A stretch of 10,785 nucleotides of DNA from Beroe ovata (Eukaryota > Ctenophora > Nuda > Beroida > Beroidae), in contig CAMPET010000252.1 of the NCBI GenBank assembly GCA_946803715.1, positions 54,625 through 65,409 on the forward strand, given 5' to 3'. Below the pieces are notes generated by a model that made no database searches, was not told where the DNA came from, and saw only the letters and a list, made by a program, of their open reading frames with translations. Both the position numbers and the translations under genes were made by a program. Positions within the stretch are counted from its first letter, which is position 1, and each line of letters opens with the position of its first letter. Positions 1-6,391 of the stretch are shown piece by piece.

Positions 1-24
1 TGTGTGTCTGTGTGTGTGTGTGTG
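1..24. repeat. (TG)n microsatellite
   Basis: An almost pure TG run with one TC interruption, cut by the window edge. It lies in the inferred second intron of VPS29. Confidence 0.9.
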
Positions 25-120
25 AAGTGAAGTTGTTATTCTCTTCATAATACTTTTACTTTGTAATGTGAGTGTCTGTGTAACGGATCAGATTACAGTA
101 ACAGAGGTGCACAGCATCTT

Positions 121-188
121 TCATCATGGTAACAGTTACATCTCTCATCATGGTAACAATTACATCTCGCACACGGTAACAGGCATGG
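121..188. repeat. 24-bp minisatellite
   Basis: Two consecutive 24-bp units (121-144 and 145-168) differ at a single base. A third, degraded and partial unit follows, sharing the ACGGTAACA core. The unit length is a multiple of three, so the open frame on the minus strand repeats an eight-residue peptide. That is a by-product of the period and not evidence of coding. Confidence 0.85.
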
Positions 189-206
189 TGAAAGCTCATA
201 ACTCAC

Positions 207-407
207 CAGTAACTTTTTAAACTTGAGGGGGAGGGCAGCTTTCCGGTAGGGGATGTGCATGTCCCCAATCACCAAAACCAACTGAAAAAATCAGCTATCA
301 ACCTCCCACTGTGATCCAGAAGTTCCGGGTCAATTATTTGTATATCAGGCTCAATAATCTAATACCAGGTCTATGGTATTGCCACCAAATGATATACTTA
401 CGACCAT
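207..407 (-). CDS. VPS29: VPS29 retromer subunit, first two exons (partial)
   Basis: VPS29 is the calcineurin-like-fold subunit of the retromer complex, which recycles cargo from endosomes. Exon 2 (281-207) reads LVLVIGDMHIPYR followed by KAALPLKFKKLL, which matches the known N-terminus of VPS29, including the GDxH metal-site motif of the phosphoesterase fold. It is preceded by a clean acceptor, a T-rich tract ending in TTTTTTCAG at 282, and followed by a consensus donor, GTGAGT, from 206. Exon 1 is inferred as 407-402, ATG GTC followed by a strong donor (GTAAGTAT from 401). Joining it in phase 0 gives MVLVLVIGDMHIP. Intron 1 is then 120 nt. The next exon, expected to continue the protein after KFKKLL, is not found in 206-1 and must lie outside the window. 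In mammals the first VPS29 coding exon also holds little more than the start codon, so the tiny exon fits. I am very sure of exon 2 and fairly sure of exon 1. Confidence 0.88.
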
Positions 408-475
408 CTGTAGTCAGGAATTCAAAAATCTTCCTAAAAAGAGTTCGGAATATCGTCGCTAAAAACATGATATTC

Positions 476-539
476 ATAAGCGTAAATAACAAATAAGCGT
501 AAATAACAAACAAGATTGATTGGAACAAGATTGATTCAA
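476..539. repeat. Two adjacent short tandem duplications (17 bp x2, 15 bp x2)
   Basis: A 17-bp unit is duplicated exactly (476-492 and 493-509), directly followed by a 15-bp unit duplicated with two differences (510-524 and 525-539). They lie in the 266-bp gap between the WDR3 stop codon and the VPS29 start, so they fall within the VPS29 5' flank or the WDR3 3' end. They account for the weak open frames seen there, which I do not regard as genes. Confidence 0.85.
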
Positions 540-673
540 GAGCAAACAATGATAACACCACTTTTTATCAGTTAAAAGAATTTGTCATCATCAATGTAAA
601 ACATGTCAAGTAATGGCAAAATTTCGGTAGTAATAAATTAACCCCATTGCAAATTCCTTCAGCAGAAAATGAC

Positions 674-3340
674 TCAGCCTGAAACCACACTTTTGAGCAC
701 TGCTTTCTTCTTCCTTACCCCACTATCTTTGCTGGTGAAATCCTGGAAAAAGCGGTTACTGGTCTGCAGATTATCCAACTGTATGAATTTGAGAGCTGCT
801 AGATTGTATCCCATGACATCCTTCATCTGACTGAGAGTCTGCATTGTATTTCCCCTGAGTGATTCTATCACAGGGATCAGCTGTTTATTGGCACATATCT
901 GATTGTGATGTACTCTAAGGAGGAAGAAGGAACACTTACACGCCAATTCGACACTCAATTTTCCTGAGATCCAAGTATCAAGGAGGAGTAGCAAATCCTG
1001 AACATAGTGAAACGGGAGGACCAGTAGGGACTCTTCTAACTCAGTGGGTCGCACTTTCCTCACCACACTCAAAACATAGTCTGATGCTGATACATTCAGC
1101 GTGGCTAATATTATGTGTTTATCAGGTCGCCGAACATCAGTGTTATCCTTGCTTGCTAACAAATAATCCGCTTCTTTAGCTTCTTCCTCCCGGTATATTT
1201 CCAGTGCTTCCATGATTCTTTCAGCTGCCCTCACAGTTTCAATAGATTTTTTCCCTGCGTTTTCAGCTTCATTTTCTGCATTTTCCCCCGCAACTACCTT
1301 ACTCTGACTCTCAACAAGACTCTTTTCATACTGCACTTCCCGGGCAGTTTCACGCTCATCCTCCAACACCAGGGTCTCATCGCTTCTCTCCCACATCCTG
1401 ATGCTCCTATCGTGAGAACTAGTAGCTATGAATTCCCCGCTCCTCGATATGTCAATACACCAAACTTCCTTCTGGTGACCTTCTAGAGTTTGGATGTGTT
1501 CGAAGTTGTCTGCGTCCCACTGTTTGATTTTCTTGTCCTTTCCAACTGAGAAGAAAGTGTGTGTTGTCCCCACAAATGCAACTTTCATTACTGCTTCATC
1601 ATGTGCGAACAGTGATTTGTGACAGTCCCCGAAGTCAAGTCCCCATATCTTAACATTTTTGTCAGCCGAACCTGTCACTATCAGCGAGCTATCACTTGAT
1701 ATATCCATACTAGTGACCGGTAGCTTATGTCCGTACAGGGAAATGAAAAACTTCAGAGTGTCACAGAAAAATACTTTCACTGTGCAATCCAGGAGAGACA
1801 CGGCCAGAAGTTTCTTGTCTTTGCTGTAGCACAGAGACAATACGTCCTCAGTCATTTGCAATGTTCTCACGTGTTTTATCCCGAGTTGCGATTTCTGTTC
1901 TGTTGCTTCCAATGTGAACTCCCAAAATTTGACACTCTTGTCAGCTGATCCTGTTGCAAACCCTTGGCTATCAGGTTGCAATGCAATGTCCCAAATACAA
2001 CCAGCATGGGCAGAATCACTCATTATCTGTGAACTGGAGACCATATCTAGGAGCTGCACCTCACCCTTCTTAGTTCCGATAACCACATATTGGTCTCCCG
2101 GTGCAATTATGCTACACATACCAGCACCACACTGTACAGTGGCAATGCAGTGCTGGGTTTTACATGACCAATATTTAGCCTCCCCATCACTCACTGTCAA
2201 GACTCTGCTACTGTCTGAGCTAAACCTAACTGATCTTATATCACTGCGGTGACCCGGTAGAGAAAGAGAAGAGATTGATTCATGCTGCACATTTGGAAAC
2301 TTCAAAGAGTAGCACTGAACTTTATTGTTATTATACAGACAACCGATAACAATGCTCTCCTTGGATAACCTGTGGGCCGATATGGATCTCAATTTATGAG
2401 AGCATTTCATTGTTTTAAGAAACAGAATTTCATCACCAACCTCTAACGAAATTTCAGCTCCAGCAAAGCTTTTCGCCATTTTCTTTTTCCTCTTATTCAG
2501 AAGCTTCAGCTGTTCCTCGCTGCTTCTGATCTTGAACAAATCTACCGTTGAATCGTTGTTCTGACATAGAATGATTTGATCAATAACTGTGAGACTGCTG
2601 ACTCTTTCTTTACTCTTCCTCTCTATAGCTCCAAGAAGCTCACATTTAACTACTTTACTCTCAGATTTTCTCTTACCCAGACCCTCTACGTGTTCTAATG
2701 ACCATACCCTGAGATCATGGGAGTTGGATCCAGCAATAAGTCGTGTTTCATCATTGAAAACCGAGATGTTCCAAACTTCATCTCTACCGTTAGTCAATGT
2801 TTCGAAGCAATGTTGTGAATCAAGACACCATAATTTGATATAAGTGTCCTTAGATGAGGTAATTAAAACATTTGAGTTGGTCAGGAAAAAGCAATCAGTA
2901 ATTGGACCTTTGTGGCCATTAAGTTTGAACAATCCACTTTGGCTCACGACGTCCCAAATGATAACTGTAGTGTCGAGCGAGCCAGAACAGAGACGAGTTC
3001 CAGTAACGTCATATTTCAAAGCGGTCACAGAACTTGTGTGTCCACTCAATACGACACTACTGAGTGTGGAATAGATTTCATACAAACGAATCAAACCCTC
3101 CTCATATCCCACTGCTATCATTTTCTCATCACATGATGAAGTTAAACTTGTCACAATGCTTGTCCCCTCAGACATTTCAAGCAGTTTACAATTCTTTCGT
3201 GCATCCCAAATTATAACTCTCTCCAAAGCGGGAGAGACGACGATGTTGTTTTGCAATAAGAGAACATTTGCAGTAGGAGAACCGATAATTCCCCATGAGC
3301 TATGTTGAACATATCGCAAATATTGATGTGTAAGAACCAT
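674..3340 (-). CDS. WDR3: WDR3 / UTP12 homologue (small-subunit processome WD40 protein)
   Basis: WDR3 (yeast Utp12/Dip2) is a nucleolar scaffold of the U3 snoRNP/small-subunit processome, needed for 18S rRNA maturation. The 888-residue frame starts MVLTHQYLRY, which matches the conserved WDR3 start, so the ATG is secure; animal WDR3 is about 940 residues. WD40 blades run from about residue 25 to 655, with blade-closing motifs near 44 (IIWD), 128 (IIWD), 170 (KLWC), 212 (RVWS), 390 (KYWS), 472 (KFWE), 565 (KIWG), 607 (KQWD) and 649 (RMWE). This fits two consecutive seven-bladed propellers. A lysine-rich insert (about 215-300, with KRKKK) resembles a nuclear localisation signal. Residues 655-730 are acidic and probably helical. 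The Utp12 domain lies at about 745-858 (LLLLLDTWISGKLSVELAC), followed by a basic tail. The frame is complete and uninterrupted, with no introns. The stop is TGA at 676-674; a GATAAA at 569-564 is a possible but weak polyadenylation signal. Confidence 0.97.
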   Translation of the reverse strand: MVLTHQYLRYVQHSSWGIIGSPTANVLLLQNNIVVSPALERVIIWDARKNCKLLEMSEGTSIVTSLTSSCDEKMIAVGYEEGLIRLYEIYSTLSSVVLSGHTSSVTALKYDVTGTRLCSGSLDTTVIIWDVVSQSGLFKLNGHKGPITDCFFLTNSNVLITSSKDTYIKLWCLDSQHCFETLTNGRDEVWNISVFNDETRLIAGSNSHDLRVWSLEHVEGLGKRKSESKVVKCELLGAIERKSKERVSSLTVIDQIILCQNNDSTVDLFKIRSSEEQLKLLNKRKKKMAKSFAGAEISLEVGDEILFLKTMKCSHKLRSISAHRLSKESIVIGCLYNNNKVQCYSLKFPNVQHESISSLSLPGHRSDIRSVRFSSDSSRVLTVSDGEAKYWSCKTQHCIATVQCGAGMCSIIAPGDQYVVIGTKKGEVQLLDMVSSSQIMSDSAHAGCIWDIALQPDSQGFATGSADKSVKFWEFTLEATEQKSQLGIKHVRTLQMTEDVLSLCYSKDKKLLAVSLLDCTVKVFFCDTLKFFISLYGHKLPVTSMDISSDSSLIVTGSADKNVKIWGLDFGDCHKSLFAHDEAVMKVAFVGTTHTFFSVGKDKKIKQWDADNFEHIQTLEGHQKEVWCIDISRSGEFIATSSHDRSIRMWERSDETLVLEDERETAREVQYEKSLVESQSKVVAGENAENEAENAGKKSIETVRAAERIMEALEIYREEEAKEADYLLASKDNTDVRRPDKHIILATLNVSASDYVLSVVRKVRPTELEESLLVLPFHYVQDLLLLLDTWISGKLSVELACKCSFFLLRVHHNQICANKQLIPVIESLRGNTMQTLSQMKDVMGYNLAALKFIQLDNLQTSNRFFQDFTSKDSGVRKKKAVLKSVVSG

Positions 3341-3670
3341 CCTATAGAATTCAATTCAATGAATAGGAAATCAGATTCTTATTATCAGAGTGTGAATACG
3401 TATTGAATAAACGATTGCATTTCATGCTAGATGGAATCCAAGACAATTTCTGCATTTGGAAGGATAATATTATGTTATTTGAATTGTGGTTACACAAATA
3501 GGTATTTGATACGAATGATATCACATTCAAAACTTTTTCTTATTCTTTATAAAACAAAGATAAAACCTTTTTAAAAAACAGTTATATAATCAAAAGATTA
3601 AAATAGTTAATCAATGTCAATTATTAAAATGAATTTGTGTTCAGTTTGTGATCTCCACAAATGGACCCCT
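3341..3670. other. AT-rich intergenic gap between the MACPF gene and WDR3
   Basis: These 330 bp must hold the 3' end of the MACPF gene and the promoter and leader of WDR3, both on the minus strand. The middle is strongly AT-rich. The only hexamer near a polyadenylation consensus that I see on the minus strand is TATAAA at 3551-3546, about 120 nt past the MACPF stop; the same string could equally be a TATA element for WDR3. No reading frame or RNA gene is evident. Confidence 0.6.
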
Positions 3671-5446
3671 TCAATAACCCCTGATTCTGAAGAACTCATC
3701 AGTTGAGGTAACAGCTCTTATATCCAAACCTTCACCTTTAAACTTCATATCACTCTGATCCCAACTCAAAACATTGCCATGGACATTTCCATTGCTCTCT
3801 GCCAGATTTCTAGCTTCAACCCCATTCATTGCAGTGTCCCAGACATTGAAATACGCAATTTCACCGCCAAAAACAGTTGAGGAATCCATTGCAATATCAC
3901 CTGACTCGTGATCTTGTCCAATGACAAGGTAACCCCCCTCTGGTATGAAATAACCACTTGCAGCAGCACCAGCAGCAACTATGTTCCCATCAATGTACAC
4001 ATGCCACTGCCCATATACTGAGGCCCACACGACAACATAGTGGTGGTAGTTCCCGTCAAAAGGAAGGAGGCATTGCATGCTATCAAGAACAGTTGATTCA
4101 TCAATTTCAAGCTTGATACAGCTACCCTCTTCCCTTGTAGCGGCCAAGATCTTGAAGTGACTAACCTGATCACTATTGTATGAGGCAATGTGCCTGCGTT
4201 TTGACCCTTTGGATGAATATGGAGTGGTCTTCATCCACCAGCTGATTGTGATTGCAGACATCTCGGGGAGCTTTTTCCTCCACAGTATTCCATTTGCAGG
4301 AGATGTAGCATCCTCTGGATTCATGGCATATTCCCCTGAGTATGTGAATACAGCTTTGAAGTTTTCCTTTGAAACAGTGAAAGCACTTACTTGGGATATA
4401 TTGTCAGTGGAACACATTGCATATGTCTCTGGGTCAAATGTCTTTTCATTTTCACAGTAGTTCAAAAAGTAAGTTTGGAACAACTCCTTCAGGCGCTTGA
4501 AATTCACATTTGCTGTTTTCATCATTTTTTTCTCAAAAATTCTGTCCATCCTATCAACTTCGTAGTACAATGGAACTGGTACACTGTTCAGCACATTAAG
4601 CAAGCCACTTTCAGAGTATGAGGAAGAAGACGAGGACTTTTTATTAGATACAAGTTGATCAAACACTCTGGCTTGCCTTAACTCTTCTTCTGTCAATTGA
4701 TGTCCCATCTTTGAAGTCATGCTCAATATAGCACCTGTCCTCATGTCAACTCCAGCTTGTTCAAGTTTATATCTGTCTAAGGAGTTCAGTGAGTTTTGAA
4801 AATTGAGTCGGGAACCAAAATCAATCTTTCTGACAAAGTGGGTTCCAAATGATTTCATGAATGTGTGTATAAGCAAATTAATTCCTTCTGTATCAGTAGC
4901 ATCTCGTTGGTCAGCAGCTAAGATCTCTCTCAAACTATCAATGAAATGCATATTGTACAATGGGGGCTTAGCTACATCAAGATATGCTTCATATTTCAAG
5001 CATACTACCTGGGTCAAAAGAAGATTAGTTGATCCATCCTTACTGTGTGCTCTGTGAGTGTCTTGAAAGTCAGAACTCCCTTTAAAAGAATGGTCAAAAC
5101 CTGTATAGTTAGTCTTAACTATGTCTTTCAGTAGCCTTTGATACTCATCACTGTCTTGTAATATTTCATGGTTGAATGCTTGAGTGCAACCTTCTTTTGG
5201 ATATGACTTTGTTCCATCAGGTATTAAGTACTTGTTATCAGATGACATTTTGTTTTGGGTGTAGTTGGGTTCAAAAATCATGCTTACAAAGCCTGGATCC
5301 GCAGTAACTTGTGTTGCAAGAGGATTTCCTTCAAAGAGATGATAACCACGGAGAAGATATCCAATGTTAGGCAAGACATCTTGAGATTCCGCAAACATAT
5401 GAAGAGTTGAAAGCAAACAAAGCACTGCTACAAACACCTCCATCAT
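3671..5446 (-). CDS. Secreted MACPF-domain protein with C-terminal pentraxin/LamG-like domain
   Basis: This is a predicted secreted pore-forming-family protein of 591 residues, encoded in one exon. Residues 1-21 form a signal peptide (hydrophobic VFVAVLCLLSTLHMF, then AESQ). The MACPF/CDC fold spans about 25-350. Its signature is at 200-212, FGTHF-x6-GS, against the family form [YW]-G-[TS]-H-[YF]-x6-GG. A serine run lies at 271-276. From about 378 to 570 there is a concanavalin-like jelly roll of the LamG/pentraxin type: ISWWMKT, then HHYVVVWAS (468-476), WHVYIDG, and GGYLVIGQDHESGD followed by FGGEIAYFNVWD. The pentraxin HxCxSW signature has lost its Cys (HYVVVW at 469-474), while C443 and C459 could pair. 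MACPF proteins act in immunity, development or venom; nothing here decides which. The start is the first of two Met codons. A TTTAG just before it could be a 5' UTR splice acceptor. Confidence 0.93.
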   Translation of the reverse strand: MMEVFVAVLCLLSTLHMFAESQDVLPNIGYLLRGYHLFEGNPLATQVTADPGFVSMIFEPNYTQNKMSSDNKYLIPDGTKSYPKEGCTQAFNHEILQDSDEYQRLLKDIVKTNYTGFDHSFKGSSDFQDTHRAHSKDGSTNLLLTQVVCLKYEAYLDVAKPPLYNMHFIDSLREILAADQRDATDTEGINLLIHTFMKSFGTHFVRKIDFGSRLNFQNSLNSLDRYKLEQAGVDMRTGAILSMTSKMGHQLTEEELRQARVFDQLVSNKKSSSSSSYSESGLLNVLNSVPVPLYYEVDRMDRIFEKKMMKTANVNFKRLKELFQTYFLNYCENEKTFDPETYAMCSTDNISQVSAFTVSKENFKAVFTYSGEYAMNPEDATSPANGILWRKKLPEMSAITISWWMKTTPYSSKGSKRRHIASYNSDQVSHFKILAATREEGSCIKLEIDESTVLDSMQCLLPFDGNYHHYVVVWASVYGQWHVYIDGNIVAAGAAASGYFIPEGGYLVIGQDHESGDIAMDSSTVFGGEIAYFNVWDTAMNGVEARNLAESNGNVHGNVLSWDQSDMKFKGEGLDIRAVTSTDEFFRIRGY

Positions 5447-5858
5447 ATCTAAACAAGCTGGTTATGTTGAATAAATGCTTACATGTGAAATTGGTTTTGC
5501 TCATTGATATCAAACAGTGAATGAATTTTGAGTCTTGGAGAATAGTCTTAAAATAACCTTTACTTTTTGAATTATATCTTTTTGTGAAGTATGTAATGAG
5601 TACTGTGAATTTCTTATAGTACTCATTTTTTTCAATTTCCAGCTCTAGTTATTTCATTTCAGGTTGAAAACAGAGTTGTATTCTGAAAATATTTCCAAAT
5701 GTCAAGTTATTAAAAAATCCAGATTCAGTTGTTAAAATTCAGTTTTATAGCTTTGTCGCAGCAATCATATTACTCAAAATCAATCAGAATTTTTATTGTG
5801 CACACGTTGCGCGCCCCTGTTCTACTCAGTGAACTGAAAAGTCGTAGAAACCACGAAT

Positions 5859-5981
5859 ACGCGCAGCGCGCGCGGAGTATTTGGGTCACGCATGCAATGC
5901 GCGGGAACAATTTTTATCAATGAATTTCCTTGTCAGATGTTACCTGACCTGTCGAGAATTTCGTTTCGCGCGCGCGGCGCG
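5859..5981. other. Alternating CG tracts in the CpG-rich block
   Basis: Runs of almost pure alternating C and G occur at 5859-5875 and 5967-5981, with further CG clusters near 5808-5817 and 6147-6157. Such purine-pyrimidine alternation is the kind of sequence able to form Z-DNA. It contrasts sharply with the AT-rich flanks. Whether this is an unmethylated regulatory island or part of a repeat cannot be told from one copy. Confidence 0.55.
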
Positions 5982-6006
5982 AACTTATTCTCAAACTTAT
6001 TCTGGC

Positions 6007-6032
6007 GCAAGCCGCTTCGCGTCGCGGCTTGC
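6007..6032. repeat. Perfect 9-bp inverted repeat (hairpin)
   Basis: GCAAGCCGC (6007-6015) and GCGGCTTGC (6024-6032) are perfect complements around an 8-nt loop, inside the CpG-rich block. It could form a stable hairpin. No T-run or neighbouring RNA gene gives it a clear role. Confidence 0.7.
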
Positions 6033-6176
6033 ATCAGCGGTCTGGCATCGCCCGACAAACGCAGCGTGGGAACATTGCATTGCTGCATGAGTATTGAGCT
6101 GACCTGCATGTGCACAATGCAAATGCCCGTCAGCATGTACGATGTTGGCGCGGCGCGTAACAAGTGTCGCACTGTC

Positions 6177-6206
6177 GCAGACTCTGAGTCATTACTCTGA
6201 GTCTGC
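6177..6206. repeat. 13-bp imperfect inverted repeat containing an AP-1-type TGAGTCA
   Basis: GCAGACTCTGAGT (6177-6189) and ACTCTGAGTCTGC (6194-6206) are complementary at 12 of 13 positions around a 4-nt spacer. The left arm and spacer contain TGAGTCA (6185-6191), the consensus for bZIP AP-1 factors. Regulatory use is inference only; the site is about 740 bp upstream of the MACPF start. Confidence 0.5.
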
Positions 6207-6391
6207 TACTGCTAGTGCAGTGTGTAGTGATGGCCTCGATGGTGATGCCGCGTCCAAATTTCTGTAGCCACAGGTTTGGTCAAAAACACAATATTAATAA
6301 TAATACCGTATCTTAAGGTTTTACTTTCACAGTATCTAATTAGATTTAGAAGTGGATACAGAGTGTAGGTAGCCGTAGAGCATTTAGAACA

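Larger units (their letters stand above)
1..206 (-). other. Start of VPS29 intron 2
   Basis: This stretch follows the GTGAGT donor of VPS29 exon 2 on the minus strand. I find no continuation of the protein, so I read it as intron. It contains a TG microsatellite at the window edge and a 24-bp minisatellite (separate entries). The exon 2 frame does stay open through the minisatellite, repeating an eight-residue CNCYHDER-like unit. VPS29 has nothing like this and the donor is near perfect, so I treat that frame as read-through. Confidence 0.7.
5447..6391. other. Intergenic gap with a CpG-rich central block
   Basis: These 945 bp separate the unknown 498-residue gene from the MACPF gene. Positions 5447-5790 are AT-rich and should include the MACPF promoter and leader. 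Positions 5800-6180 are abruptly rich in CpG. Positions 6240-6391 are AT-rich again and should hold the 3' UTR of the unknown gene. Several 60-100-residue frames cross the GC-rich block on both strands. They lack recognisable protein features and are what GC-rich DNA yields by chance, so I call no gene. Confidence 0.6.

Noticed and set aside
334-561. 75-residue minus-strand frame with hydrophobic stretches, membrane-protein-like
   Set aside because: It crosses the tandem duplications and the inferred VPS29 exon 1 and intron 1, starts with a non-ATG codon, and owes its hydrophobicity to AT-rich DNA.
1914-2252. 112-residue plus-strand frame inside WDR3
   Set aside because: It is antisense to conserved WD40 coding sequence.
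5729-6200. Several 60-100-residue frames on both strands in the CpG-rich block
   Set aside because: No homology, no splice partner and no domain features. Long chance frames are expected in GC-rich DNA.
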